In this document: positions 11,951-27,286 of the stretch, one piece after another | Position numbering within the stretch: the first letter of the stretch is position 1 | Layout of the letters: each line of letters opens with the position of its first letter | Assembly (NCBI GenBank): GCA_036417435.1 | Contig: CM070899.1 | Location: forward strand, 153,278,237 to 153,342,236 | Source of the DNA: Inia geoffrensis | Taxonomy: Eukaryota > Chordata > Mammalia > Artiodactyla > Iniidae | Length of the DNA: 64,000 nt | Reading direction: 5' to 3' | The notes under the pieces: generated by a model | Database searches by the model: none | Seen by the model: the letters and a program-made list of their open reading frames with translations, nothing else | What the model was told of the DNA's origin: nothing | Program-made: the position numbers and the translations under genes

Positions 11951-13124
11951 CTCCCTAGATTTTACTCATTTGTTTTGAAGATACCTGCATCACTTGAACA
12001 TCTGTTTTAAAATGGGGCTTTTTGTACCTTTCTTTTGAAAGATTACTAGGCAAGGCCAGCTTCCAAAAGGGCAGAATAAGCTACCTGTCACGAAGGACAG
12101 TAAGCCTGCCAAAACCCAGGATTGGGGTCTGGGAGAAGACTCACCCTCTTAAAATGGGTAAGAGAGCAGAAGTTCACCCTCGGACAGGGATCCTGACTTA
12201 CTCATGCCACTTTCCAGTGCTTAGGAAATGCGTCTAACACTCAAACTGTGGTTATCACTTCACTGAAAAATGAAAAATCACTTCACTGGAAAAGCCCCTG
12301 GAAGACACAGTATGGTGTTACGGGGGAAGGAGTGGTCGAGAGTAATCTCTGGACAAGTCTCTTGGCCTCTCCAGACATTTCCAACGTCCCTTCTGCGGGT
12401 AACACACATATTTGAGGAAGAGGTGGATAGGACCAATTCACTAAATAGATGACTAGAGGGAGCCAACGGAGCATACAGAGAAAACAGTCACCAAAAAAGC
12501 AAAGGAAGGATAATAAAGATTAGAGCCATCATTTAGCCCTTGATGGGCCTGTCAAATGGAACAGAAATAGGCAGATATTTTGCAACTCGAGTCCAAATTA
12601 AGTCCACTTAGAAAACATAGTTTTTGCTCTTATTTATATAACATTAGGAAAAAGGTGAGAAAACACCTTCATATCACAATCACACATTTTAGAATTGGAA
12701 AAGACTTTAGTCCAACCTATTAAGACCAATTCATAGTTTTTTCATCCCCAAGATTGCTTATCTTTCCTTCTTTTGTGATTTCTTTAACAATATCAACTGG
12801 CTTCTACGGTAAATAGAAATACTCAGGTAGTAAACAAACTTGCAATGAGCACTGGCTTGCTTTCTGCAGTCTCCTGAAAAAAGGCCCCTACACAAAGACT
12901 CCTTATGTGGGAGGATGACACTGAGGTGGAGGACTAGATTAAAGTTTTGTAATCTCTGATCAAAACAATTTCATGTAATTAAAGCCACAAGCATACAGAT
13001 GTGAATCTAAACCAATGCCTCATATAGCTTGAAATTTTTTCTTCTTGGAGATTAAACATTTATGTAACATATAACAACTCTAATTATTGTCAGAATTTAC
13101 ATAGTGTCTTTCTTCACTTGAGCC

Positions 13125-13270
13125 TAAAGTGTTTTATATATGCAATAATTAATTCTTACAATAACCATATGAAGCAGAGAAGTAGCACGGATTATCATTC
13201 CCATTTTGCAGAAGATAAAATCAGGGCAGGGAAACATGCTGAGATTTGCCCAGATCAGAAAAAGTGAGTG
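13125..13270 (-). repeat. MIR SINE remnant, antisense
   Basis: 'aataattaattcttacaata accatatgaagcagagaagt', 'cccattttgcagaagataaa' and 'tgagatttgcccagatcaga' are a clear antisense MIR series. Confidence 0.7.
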
Positions 13271-13527
13271 GAAGGTTGTCACTTTTCAATTCTTGTTTAG
13301 GAACTTACTTATTGAGTTCATGTGCTTTGCTTGTGAAAGATGGTGTGCTTGTGAATGGAGTGGGATGGGTGGGGTGAAAAAGGGGAGATGGTTTAAAGAC
13401 AAAAGAACATTTGGGAGTCCGTAATTCCAACTCAAGCTATAGGCACAGAAGTTCAATTGTGCCACTGGGCACAGTCTAGGAAACTATAAACTCAGCAAAT
13501 CTGCCTTGTCCAGGAAATGAGAGAGAT

Positions 13528-13742
13528 TTTTTTTTTTTTTTTTTTTTTTTTTGGTACACGGGCCTCTCACTGTTGTGGCCTCTACCCGTTGCGGAGCACA
13601 GGCTCCGGACACGCGGACTCAGCGGCCATGGCTCACAGGCCCAGCCACTGCGCGGCATGTGGGATCTTCCAGGACTGGGGCACGAACCCGTGTCTCCTGC
13701 ATCGGCAGGCGGACTCCCAACCACTGCGCCACCAGGGAAGCC
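13528..13742 (-). mobile_element. CHR-type SINE, short form, antisense
   Basis: A poly-T start, then gggcctctcactgttgtggc, ending ccactgcgccaccagggaag. The duplication tgagagagat is at 13518-13527 and 13743-13752. Open frames on both strands here come from the SINE. Confidence 0.93.
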
Positions 13743-13984
13743 TGAGAGAGATATTCTTTTACTCCCTTATGAAGGGTATGGATGTTAAAAATAAACAAAG
13801 TATTCAATTTTTACGTTCCTGACAGGAGGGAAGAGTGAGGGACTCCACCATATAAGGAAATGGGCTGAGATGAAAACTATGATGCACACATTCCCTGACC
13901 ACGCTTTCCAAAGCAGCAGCCTGTTACCCTCTGTGCTCTTAGTCTGTTTAATTACTCTTCATAGCACATACATATTCATTTTTT

Positions 13985-14125
13985 TAAATTGTCTATCTCC
14001 TCCACTAGAATATAAGCTCCACGAGGGCAGGGCTTTTATTCTTATTCATTGATGTTTTCATGGCCTAGAAGAGTACCTGGCATCTAAAAGATATTCAAAA
14101 AATTAATGAATTAATTTAATTCAAA
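13985..14125 (+). repeat. L2 3' end fragment
   Basis: 'ctagaatataagctccacga gggcagggcttttattct' and 'gtacctggcatctaaaagat' are the well-known sense L2 tail. Confidence 0.7.
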
Positions 14126-14744
14126 ATAAATGAAGAATGCCTGCCACTGATCAGTTTTGTGACCTTGGAAAAGTATCTTGGAAAAGTCTTTTTAATCTCT
14201 TGGGGAATTTGTTAAGAAAAAAAAAAGCATTCAACCAGATAATCCCATTCAATGCTTCAGTACTGTGATTTTATGTATGTAATGAACCATAATACAAGGC
14301 AAAGTGTGATGAGTGGTAAACTAGAGTACAGTGGATAACTGTCACATTTCCTGGCTGCCCAAGCATCTTTCGAATAGCCTTCTTCTGTTCAGACAATTTA
14401 CTACCTTATGAGTACTACCTCTCCAAAAAGGATATTAGAAGTTCACTTGCCCAGCTTTCCTTTTAGCTAGGGACAAGTCATTTGACTTGGGTTCTGCCTA
14501 TGAGATACACCTTCAAGAGATTTTTTTTTAAGGTAAGCAATGTGAGGAAACAGGTACCTTGTAGAGTTCACTTTTTGGTGGGGAGGCCGCAGGAGTTCCT
14601 GCCTTCTGGGGCTCCATATCAACCACGGACTGGAAGAGTGGGTTGCGTAACAACAGCAATGTTTAGTGTGGCTCAATATTTGTGGAGTAGGGAATGAAAA
14701 GGAGAAAACAGTGATTCACTGAAGAAAAAGCAAGGCCTTCTGAA

Positions 14745-14875
14745 GTATCACAGACTTGGTCCAAATCCTGCTCTGCCACTTACTGGCTGTGCCTTTGAAT
14801 AAATTATATAACCTCTTCGGCCTCAGTTTCATCATTTTTAAAATGGTCACTGTCTAAATTCATTCACAGCCTTTG
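14745..14875 (+). repeat. MIR SINE remnant
   Basis: 'aaatcctgctctgccactta', 'tggctgtgcctttgaataaa' and 'cctcagtttcatcattttta' match the sense MIR core. Confidence 0.7.
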
Positions 14876-15649
14876 AAAGCTCTTTTGATGCCACAATTCC
14901 CCAGGGACTTCTGCTAGTATGTTTGCCTCTAGATCAAACTGGGTCAAAGTTAGGCTTTAAATGATGGGTAAAATTAGGTCAATTTATAAAGTTGCAAGAA
15001 GATAAAACACTGAGATACAATAGTAATAACAGAGACAGCAAAGTCAACTAATAAAAAGCAATCTTTTCCACATGTATCAACAAGCCCAAAGACATTACTA
15101 TCCAGCAGAATATAATAATTGATGGTATAACAATTATCTTTAGTTGCCAAGCAAAGATTAAATTACGGCCCATTTACTCCGGTTATGGTAGGGAAGTAAG
15201 TACTACATTTTATGTGTATTTCTATTAAAAGCGGTTCCAACGAACAAGTTTTGGTGCTTAAAGGCTTCTTAGTGATGCCAGAAAGTGAAATATAATAACT
15301 GATAAGATATCAGAATATGAGAAAACATTATGGGCATAAATCGTTTCATTTCAAAATTGGCTAGAATAACCTAAATTTTTTTCACAGTGACTCTCTGAAG
15401 CCTAGGAGCTCCTAAGTGCCACTTTAGAATTTAAAGAAAAGAAATATACTCTTTTCTATGTAAGTCTTCATTACCCAGAAATAACACCATAATAAAGTCA
15501 CAAGGAAACCAGCAAGCTGGCCTCAAGAACACTTTTCCCGAAAATCCTCCCTGACTGCTGATACCAAATAGGCAAGCATTTGCCTGAGTTTTTCAACTGT
15601 TACATTGATACCCATATTTATTCCAATTTCCTCTTCAAGTTTACATTTC

Positions 15650-15853
15650 TTTTTTTTTTTTGCGGTACGCAGGCCTCTCACTGTTGTGGCCTCTCCCTTT
15701 GCGGAGCACAGGCTCCGGACGCGCAGGCTCAGCAGCCATGGCTCACGGGCCCAGCCGCTCCGCGGCATGTGGGATCTTCCCAGACCGGGGCACGAACCCG
15801 TGTCCCCTGCATCGGCAGGCGGACTCTCAACCACTGCACCACCAGGGAAGCCC
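15650..15853 (-). mobile_element. CHR-type SINE, short form, antisense
   Basis: A T-tract followed by 'gcggtacgcaggcctctcac', with the head word read backwards as ccaccagggaagccc. Flanking duplications are not obvious, so the edges are approximate. Confidence 0.9.
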
Positions 15854-16189
15854 TCACATAAATAATTTAGTTCTAACTCAGAAAGTGGTAATAACTGAAT
15901 GAATAGATGAAAGACGGCTCAGAAAGCATAATGAACATTCAGTGGAAGGAAAACTTATTTCTAGATGGAGATGTTACTTCATTCAGCTTTAATGGATAGG
16001 ATTTCAACATCCCTAGATGATGGGGAGGGAAGAGTATTCCAAGCAGAAAGAGACACGGGCCTCTACAGAAAGGTAATGGGTAGTTCATCAATGAGGCGCT
16101 TCACATGGTCTGGTTTGTTATGGACAAACGGAGAATCAAAGAGGGACAGCAGAAAATAGTTTTGAATCCAAAGTAAAAAAATTTGGCCT

Positions 16190-16670
16190 TTAATCTACAA
16201 CAGGGAGCCGATGAAGATTTTCTATCATCTTAAAGATGAGTAAGCCTACAGCAGCGATGTGTAAGATGGGCAGGTAGGAGAGTGACGCTAGAGGAAGGGC
16301 ATCAACGAGAAAGGTATCACATTCCCACTGTCCAGGGGCTGATAATGACAACTTTGACTAGGCGGAGGCAGTGGGTACGGAGAGTGGATGCATGCCAGAA
16401 TTAATGTAGGGTAGAATCGACAGAACTTAGCAACTGACGGGAGCAAGGGAAAGAAAGAAATGGCATCAAATGTAGACATCGATGTTTCCAAGCTGGAAAC
16501 TCATCAGAGTATTAACCAAAAGGGGTACCCAGTCTGGAAAGCAATTTGGGAGGGAGGAGGCCAAGATATATTTGGGAATATGCAGCGTTTATAACACCTA
16601 CTGAACATCCCAGAAGAAATGCCCAAGACTCCTGGAGGTAGCTAGATACTGACGACTTAGGCTGGAGCAG
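16190..16670 (-). repeat. L2 remnant, antisense
   Basis: 'ggagccgatgaagattttct', 'aagatgagtaagcctacagc' and later 'caggggctgataatgacaac' resemble the antisense L2 internal region that is clearer at 9.8-11.7 kb. It lies just upstream of the RAMAC CpG island. Confidence 0.45.
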
Positions 16671-17146
16671 AGCGGGGCTGTGTTTTGGCAAAAACACGTA
16701 CAAAACAGACTACAGAAATCTCACTACCGAAGCTTGCCTGGACAGGGGTGAAAGGTGTAGCGCCACTGAAGGAATCCACTCGTGCCTACTTTCCACCGCC
16801 TGCCCTCGCCTCGCATTCCTCACAAAGACTCCCGGCGCAGGCGGCCGGAAGTAGCCTTTCCCTCCCCGCTCGGCACAGAAGTTCCAGAACTTCCGTCCCT
16901 ACCCGTCACCGGCTCCCAGTCAAGGGGGCTCAACATACAGCGATGCGTCTCTTCCTGTACAGCCACCAGGCAGACTGAAAGCGCACGGTGGGCAGCATCA
17001 CCTTTAGCCCGCCAACCCACCACCCTCATAGAGCTCCAGGCCAGCAACCAGCTTTGGAAGAATTGAGAAAAATCCAATTCGGTGCGCCGAAGATACCGCG
17101 AGACTTCACAGGCCCGCCTCGGCCTTAGTGCACCGGAAGCGGAAGT

Positions 17147-17237
17147 CAGGCCGTGGTCGGAATCTGGCCAAAGTGGATCTGTTACCTTGGAGAGCTGAAG
17201 CGGTCCGGAGGTCCTGTGACGGTGTTCTGGCTCGGAG
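17147..17237 (+). other. RAMAC: RAMAC non-coding exon 1 (5' UTR), start approximate
   Basis: The 3' edge is a good donor, ctcggag|gtaggt, with the intron starting at 17238. The 5' edge is not visible and is placed just after the tandem ETS sites. There is no ATG-led conserved frame, as expected for a 5' UTR exon. Confidence 0.6.
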
Positions 17238-20803
<3,566 letters not shown>

Positions 20804-20984
20804 TAGAAATGTCAGCAGCTTTTAGTAAAACCATTTACTCTGTTAACATGACAAAAGTTTATGTTGTATTTTCTGTTGGTCATAGTTTTACATCTGATTG
20901 TAGAGAGTGGATTGATGTTTTGGAACTTGAGACTTTTATTAAATTAGATCTTACTGGAGAGATATGATGGCTGCTGGAAATATC

Positions 20985-20990
20985 AATAAA
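20985..20990 (+). terminator. RAMAC: Proximal poly(A) signal of RAMAC
   Basis: Canonical AATAAA 182 nt after the stop codon, with GT-rich sequence downstream (ggttgtgg at about 21005). Confidence 0.6.
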
Positions 20991-21783
20991 TACTCCCCTA
21001 AAAAGGTTGTGGATTATATTGCTTGACTTCTACCTCAGATTCCTCTTTATTTCATCACTTAATAGTGCTTTGAATGTTGTGAATTTTTTCCTTGTTTGAC
21101 TTTCAGGAGTTCTTTGTTTTACACAGAAATAAAAATTTTACATAGAAAATGCTTGCTTTTACTTTGTAAGGTAAGGAAGTATCCCTGTACTCGGATGTGC
21201 TCATTCCTAATATTTTACAGAAGTAGTACAATCAGCTCCTAAATGCACAACTATGCTTACTTGTGATGTATCGTACATAGTAGTAGTTGAAAGGAAAACA
21301 GTTACAGTATATTTCGTTTGGCTTTTGTTATTATGTGACTGTGGTACTTTGTAATTATAGGTATGAATCATCTTCACAATCGTTTTGGTCTCTTTAGAGG
21401 GATATCAAGAATAAAGCTGTAAAATCAGGAAGGAATCATTCTCAGTTTCAATGTCTTGATCTAGTGGTAGGTGGGATTAAGGCACACAGTAACTTTATAC
21501 AAACTCTAAGGTTTTTTGCTAACTTAAACATACCAGGTCAGAATTCACACATTATACAAAAGTTTAACCCTGCAATGTTCCCTTCCTTTTCCATCATATG
21601 TGAATAATGCTTTGTATTTACTTTTATGGTATTTAATGTGGGTTGATTTTACAATGTTATGTTCACCTCCAAATGTGCACCTTTGCTGCTTCCCCTTTGT
21701 AAATCCAGTGTTGGTGTAACTTCCTTTCAGAGTGATCATTTTATTTCACATCATTTTAATGCCCATTATAATGGTTTTACTCA

Positions 21784-21789
21784 AATAAA
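21784..21789 (+). terminator. RAMAC: Distal candidate poly(A) signal of RAMAC
   Basis: AATAAA in 'ctcaaataaaatacttgt'. It is the most distal of four hexamers before the sequence becomes ordinary intergenic DNA. Confidence 0.4.
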
Positions 21790-22859
21790 ATACTTGTAAG
21801 TAAGTATTCTCTCTCAAATTTTGGCAGGTAGCCCATTCATTAGAGATGAGCTTTTTGATTTTTTATTACTCTGTTCTCCTATCTGTTGAAAAAGGTTTAT
21901 TTAGTGTAAGAATAATATTAAGAAAGAGTACAAGTTTCGTCATAGGTCAAAGGTATTAAAAGGCAACTTCCTGAATCTGCCTTCTGCTGCCTTCTCTCTT
22001 AGCACTCCACTCTAGGCCGTTGAGGTTGACATCTCCAGGTACTACTTCTACATGCTCTGGATCCAACTCTCCCCTCCACCCCCACTTCCTGAAGAGCCAT
22101 TCCTTCAGGTAACTATTTTATTAGAAAGGATTTGATAAACCAAGTACTCACACTCAGATGTAAATAAAATTTTAACAATAAGATAAGGGTTTTCCGTGTA
22201 CCCTTGTAATTACATCAATAGGCAACAAGCCAGTGCTGGTACATTAAGATAGGTCTTGATACTACAGAATATTTAGCCCAGAGAGTTAAGAGTGGCTTGA
22301 CTATACCCCAAGATCTTCTCTGAAAGCAGATGGGTTATTAAAAATATCTGTCAACTGATAAAGCACAGCCACTGACCAGTTGGGACAATAGCTGACCACA
22401 ACTTTAGAGCAGGATCCTGGAGGCCCTCTGCTGTGCCAGCTGTTGACACTAATTAGAGAGATATCTGGATCCAAGGGACAGGGTTGGAGTGAGGGATGCC
22501 TCTCAGGAAGCTCAGAAGAAGAGTATTTTCTAACAGTATTTAAATATTTTAACACTGTAACAGTAGGGTACATATGGTCTGAGTATCAACTCTACTTGAA
22601 AATATGAGAAGAGTCCTCCTTTTAACATGAGTTATTTCTGCATTCTGCATGAGTAATCTATGTGGTGGTGGTTTTTCTTTTTTTAAAGCAACAGTCATTA
22701 TCAGACTGCTCCCTGTGTGCTTAAAACCAAGAAGAAATAAAGGCATGGTTTCTGCTTCATGTGGGAGAGACAGAAAAGAACATCAAACCAACTTAAGGAT
22801 CATTTAAAAGTGGAGAAGAAAGAATTAGAACTGTCAGATGGAATTAATCTCAGATAGGT

Positions 22860-23130
22860 AGTCTGTTGTAATAGCGTATAGATTGAGCATAAGGAATCCT
22901 GGCTCTAAGACATCTGACCTTGAGAAAATCACTTAAACTTTGAGCTTATTTGCTCACCTGCAAAAATGGGGACAACACCTTCCCTTGTCACTCTCACAGG
23001 GTTATCATAAAAATAAGTGACCAAACATATGAGAGCTTGAGAATAGAAACTAAAGCTCGTGACCATTAAAACCCCAGTGGTACATAATTGGTGCTGCATA
23101 AACATTTGTTTAATCAATGGCAAGGAAGGA
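22860..23130 (+). repeat. MIR SINE remnant
   Basis: 'tctgaccttgagaaaatcac', 'ctcacctgcaaaaatgggga' and 'cacagggttatcataaaaat' follow the MIR core; 'ggtgctgcataaacatttgt' is its 3' end. Confidence 0.65.
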
Positions 23131-23317
23131 TTTGATAAATTGTAAAGCATAGTGTTGATATAAAGTATGTAGAATAACTGATAGAAAATGAGGTAGGCAG
23201 CTTGAGAATTAAAGATTTGCGATTGTTTCCTTATGTGAATTATTATATGAATTAGCAAAAGAATAAGACATTATATCCTTCAGAAAATAACAAGCACTTC
23301 AAATATGGAAGAAAGAG

Positions 23318-23435
23318 GGGAATCCCCTGGCATTCCAAGTGATTAGGACTCGGCACTTTCACTGCTGTGGCCTGGGTTCAACCCCTGACTGGGAGGCTAA
23401 GATCCTGTGGTGTGGCCAAAAAAAAAAGAAAAAAA
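23318..23435 (+). mobile_element. Short tRNA-derived SINE (about 115 bp)
   Basis: It starts ggggaatcccctggcattcc, has 'ctgggttcaacccctgactg' (box B-like), and ends 'gtggtgtggccaaaaaaaaa'. The duplication caaatatggaagaaaga is at about 23300-23316 and 23436-23452. This is a shorter relative of the CHR/Bov-tA tRNA-Glu SINE group. Confidence 0.85.
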
Positions 23436-23954
23436 CAAATATGGAAGAAAGAAAGTTTATATAAAAGTTGAGCCAAAATTACTGGCATTTGCTGTTTGGA
23501 CATTGGCACTGACTTGAGAATGTTGAATGTTCATTATGGAACACATCAAATTAATATCCATTTGAGACAGATGCTAGAGACTTAGAGAACTGTTGGTTTT
23601 TTTTTCCTTGAGTGCTAGAAGGATTTGAGGTTATCCAGAGTGTAGTAACCTTGTGTCACTGCTCTAAGAATAGTTTTTAGGTTCTTAAAACCATATAGGA
23701 AAAAGACAGCCAGTAAGATCTCCAGTATGATTTTGGTTTCCAAAGCTGCATTCCTTATAACATAATGCTCAACAGACAAGGATGTAATTTTCCCTTTGTA
23801 TTTTATTCTCCTAAAGGAAAATATAGAACTTTATGACAGTATTAAGGGTAATGAAATGTCAGTTTTAAGTTCAGAATACCAAAAAGGAAAGAAATGATCT
23901 TTTACCCTGAATACTGATATCACTGATTTTGAACTCTAATGAAAGCACTACACT

Positions 23955-24190
23955 GTTTGTTTTTTTAATTTAATTTTTTTATACAGCAGGTTCTTATTAG
24001 TTATCTATTTTATACATATTAGTGTATATATGTCGATCCCAATCTCCCCAATTCATTCCTCCCCCCCGCCCCCCGCCTCGCTTTCCCCCCTTGGTGTCTA
24101 TACGTTTGTTCTCTACATCTGTGTCTCTATTTCTGCCTTGCAAACCGGTTCATCTGTACCATTTTTCTAGATTCCTGTTTCACAGTTTTT
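23955..24190 (-). mobile_element. Young-type L1 3' end, antisense
   Basis: 'ttatacagcaggttcttatt agttatctattttatacata', the C-rich block at 24060-24090 and 'tgtttgttctctacatctgt' are the reverse complement of the L1 3' end seen in sense at 63.47-63.66 kb. Confidence 0.85.
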
Positions 24191-24335
24191 TAACACCTGA
24201 AAAATTTTCCTAGACTTTGTATTCTGTTTGATTCACTCAACCTAAACAGATTTGGCTGTGTATGGAAATCTATGCTCTGGGCCTTTGACTTCTTTTAATT
24301 AGCACTATTGTTTATAGTGAAAGGGAATTTTTATT

Positions 24336-24701
24336 TTTTTTTTTAAGGCTATAATTCTTTTTTAAATTTATTTATTTTTTTGGCTGCATTGGGTCTTTGT
24401 TGCTGTGCATGGGCTTTCCCTGGTTGTGGTGAGCGGAGGCTACTCTTCCTTGTGGTGCGCGGGCTTCTCGTTGCAGTGGCTTATCTTGTTGCAGAGCACG
24501 GACTCTAGGCGCACGGGCTTCAGTAGTTGTGGTGTGCAGGCTCAGTATTTGTGGCTTGCAGTTTCTAGAGCGCAGGCTCAGTAGCTGTGGCACACGGGCT
24601 TTGTTGCTCTGCGGCACGTGGGTCTTCCCGGACCAGAGCTCGAACCCGTGTCCCCTGCACTGGCAGGCATATTCCTAACCACTGTGCCACCAGGGAAGCC
24701 T
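24336..24701 (-). mobile_element. CHR-type SINE, long form, antisense
   Basis: 'ttttttggctgcattgggtc' to 'ccactgtgccaccagggaag'. The duplication gggaatttttatt is at 24323-24335 and 24702-24714. Confidence 0.9.
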
Positions 24702-26098
24702 GGGAATTTTTATTCTTGTTAAGAAATGTAGGAAATAAATATTCCCAGCTTGAGGTGGCTTGTTGGATAACTTCAGTTAGCTGGAAATGTTACTTGTGAA
24801 AGCGTTTACTCTGGTAATGTTAGACAAATTGAGGTATTATATATAAACTATTCACTGAGAAGCTTGTTTGGGCTTTGTCTTTCAATGTCTTGTGTATTAA
24901 CCAAAGAAGCATATTTGATATATATATATAAATGGGAACTTTGAAATACATTAGGCTTTGGCTAATTCTGTGTGAAAAACCTAATTATATAGGTCACTCA
25001 GAGAATGTTTCCTGTATTTATAAGCTTAGGTATGCTTTTAAAATTCTCCAGTTTTTAATTTAGAATGAATTAAGACCAACAGCAGTGAATATTCTTGACA
25101 TTTGTAGAAATTAATTATGTTAATTTTTAGATTAATACTTAAGAATTCAGATATATTCAGATGTGACATTCTATTATATCTAAATGGATATTTTCCTGGG
25201 TCCTGCTACATCAAATTATTTTGGAGCCAAATCAACAACTAGATTCAAGTAGTAGATTATACTACTGGACTCTAAGGTAGCCTTGAGAGCAAATATTTCC
25301 TCCTTTCTAGAGGTCTGACTGACCTCTACTGGGACCAGCTTTTGGGAGAAATAGGGATGGGAGCAGAGATCCCATGACCTGTGGAGATGGGGGGAGAGAG
25401 GGCCAGGCCAGCCCCACGGGTCTCAAGTCAGTAGGGCTGCTGTATTAGGATATGCCAGGGCTTAAGAGGAAGTGACTGAAGCTGGTGTGACACAGCTGAG
25501 GCCCGCATGCGCCAGAGATACGTTTGTATCTGAGTAGCTTGTTATCAGTGCTGTCAGACTGGAAAACGGGGATGAGCTGTGGATAATACCCCTCGGATTT
25601 TAAGATTTACAGGATGGCGTGGGAGGAGGTTAACGAGGACAAGTCATCCTCATCAAAATTGCTAATATGTGATTTGACTGCCCCCTTGAAGGATTAAGTG
25701 AAAGCATTTGCATAAAGTACATATCACTGGGCTGGGCACATACTCAGTGCCCATTCAGTGTCAGGTCTGTGCCTCCCCAAGTAGAGTGGGGTACCTCTGG
25801 GCTGACTTGGGTGCAAAAAGTGCAGCTCAGATCTTTCACCAGTCTCCATGTGCTGATGGGCTAATTCAGTTGTTTTCATTCCTGTCCCTAAGGGATACAG
25901 AGAGCCCCACGTATTAATTACCGGTTAGATTTTCTCCGGGTTTCAGTGACTTCTCCTGAGACAGCTTCAGGGGACGATGTGATGATGATCTCATGGTTTT
26001 TTTCCACGGCCAGTGCCTTCAACTCCCTAAAGGATCACCAGCCTCTTTGTCTGAATCAGGTAAATAAAGCTGCTGTAATTGCTAAAGGCCAGAGCTTT

Positions 26099-26101
<3 letters not shown>

Positions 26102-26163
<62 letters not shown>
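26102..26163. repeat. (TG)n microsatellite, about 30 units
   Basis: Uninterrupted TG from 26102 to 26163. The repetitive frames across it (poly-Val/Cys, poly-Thr/His) are artefacts. Confidence 0.97.
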
Positions 26164-26166
<3 letters not shown>

Positions 26167-26269
26167 TGTTTCTCATTTCAAAGTTTCCTTCACTATATGT
26201 TTTGTGTGTATACAAAATAATACTGTAAAAAGTAAAACTAGACAAATATGAATAATCTGCATCCAACCA

Positions 26270-27060
26270 GTGACTTTGGCCTGTTGTGAATGCTTCTGTC
26301 TCTTTCACCATATGCCCACACAAATATATATATAAATTTGGTATATGCATGTTTTCCCTTTCCTACTAAAGTGAGGTTATATATATAAACCCACACACAT
26401 ATGTGTATATTATTCTTTGTTCACACAACATATTATAATAGACATCACTCCAGGTTACTAGCTATAGATTAAAAATTAATGACTTAATTTTAATAACATG
26501 ATATAGTATGGATATACCATTGATTATATGATCATTCTCCTATAGGTGGACACTTAGGTTGTTTCCTTTTTTGCCCCTACTTAACAATGGCATATTGCTT
26601 TTGTCCATATATCTTTTTTTTTTTTTTTTTTTTGGCAGTATGCGGGCCTCTCACTGTTGTGGCCTCTCCGATTGCGGAGCACAGGCTCCGGACGCGCAGG
26701 CTCAGCGGCCAGGGCTCACGGGCCCAGCTCCGCGGCATGTGGGATCTTCCCAGACCGGGGCACGAACCCGTGTCCCCTGCATCGGCAGGCGGACCTCCAA
26801 CCACTGCGCCACCAGGGAAGCCCTGTCCATATATCTTTTGAATGCTTTTATATCTCCTGTGGGTTAGTCTCAAAAGTAGAATTGTTGGGTTAAAAAAACC
26901 TGTATTATTTCATTTAAATAAATGCTGCCACATTTTCTAAAGCATTGTAGCAATTTACATTCCCATCAGCAACATACGAGTATTCATGTATGTGTCTCCT
27001 CTCTCCCTATGACTTCAACATTTTGTCTAGATGGCCACAGGCTTTTTTACTTTAGGAGAA
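26270..27060 (-). mobile_element. Old L1M 3' part, antisense, split by a SINE
   Basis: 'taggtggacacttaggttgt ttcc' and 'acatttt ctaaagcattgta gcaatttacattcccatcag caac' are classic antisense L1M words. The CHR SINE at 26618-26823 lies between them. Confidence 0.7.
26618..26823 (-). mobile_element. CHR-type SINE, short form, antisense
   Basis: Poly-T, 'gcgggcctctcactgttgtg' to 'gcgccaccagggaagccc'. The duplication tgtccatatatctttt is at 26602-26617 and 26824-26839. Confidence 0.93.
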
Positions 27061-27163
27061 CTTTACTAGGTTATGTTTCATTGTTGGTCACTGTCAGTAT
27101 ATCACCTAGGACACTGCACCTTTCATTATGTAAGTTTATCTTCTATTTCTCCAATGTTTTCTT

Positions 27164-27286
27164 TCTTTTTTGGGCGGGGTGGGGGGCCGCAATGCGCTGC
27201 ATGTGGAACTTCCCTGACCAGGGATCGGACCCATGCCCCCTGCAGTGGAAGTGTGGCATCTTAACCACTGGACCACCGGGGAAGTC
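27164..27286 (-). mobile_element. Short tRNA-derived SINE, antisense
   Basis: 'gggccgcaatgcgctgcatg', 'cttccctgaccagggatcgg' and 'accactggaccaccggggaa'. The imperfect duplication ctccaatgttttctt / ctccaatattttctt is at 27149-27163 and 27287-27301. Confidence 0.8.

Larger units (their letters stand above)
1..16780. other. Intergenic region upstream of RAMAC, repeat-rich
   Basis: I see no exon with conserved coding content here. Open frames are short and fall in repeats. The stretch holds L1 3' ends (about 140-430, 1455-1785, 2845-3425, 6785-7030), long and short CHR SINEs, several MIRs, L2 fragments and a long antisense L2 (about 9.8-11.7 kb). Between these, for example 4.9-6.7 kb, 7.0-7.7 kb, 11.95-13.1 kb and 14.9-15.6 kb, I see only anonymous AT-rich sequence. 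In human the next gene on this side is HOMER2; I could not identify any HOMER2 exon. Confidence 0.7.
20804..21805 (+). other. RAMAC: RAMAC 3' UTR with several candidate poly(A) signals
   Basis: AATAAA hexamers on the gene strand are at 20985-20990, 21128-21133, 21410-21415 and 21784-21789. The first is followed within 25 bases by GT-rich 'aggttgtgg', a plausible downstream element, giving a 3' UTR of about 200 nt. The others would give alternative 3' UTRs up to about 1 kb. Which sites are used cannot be told from sequence. Confidence 0.6.

Noticed and set aside
1..16780. Search for HOMER2 exons, the expected left neighbour
   Set aside because: No recognisable exon was found; the gene probably lies further left.
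25946..26350. Frames rich in Val/Cys or Thr/His
   Set aside because: Translation of the (TG)n microsatellite.
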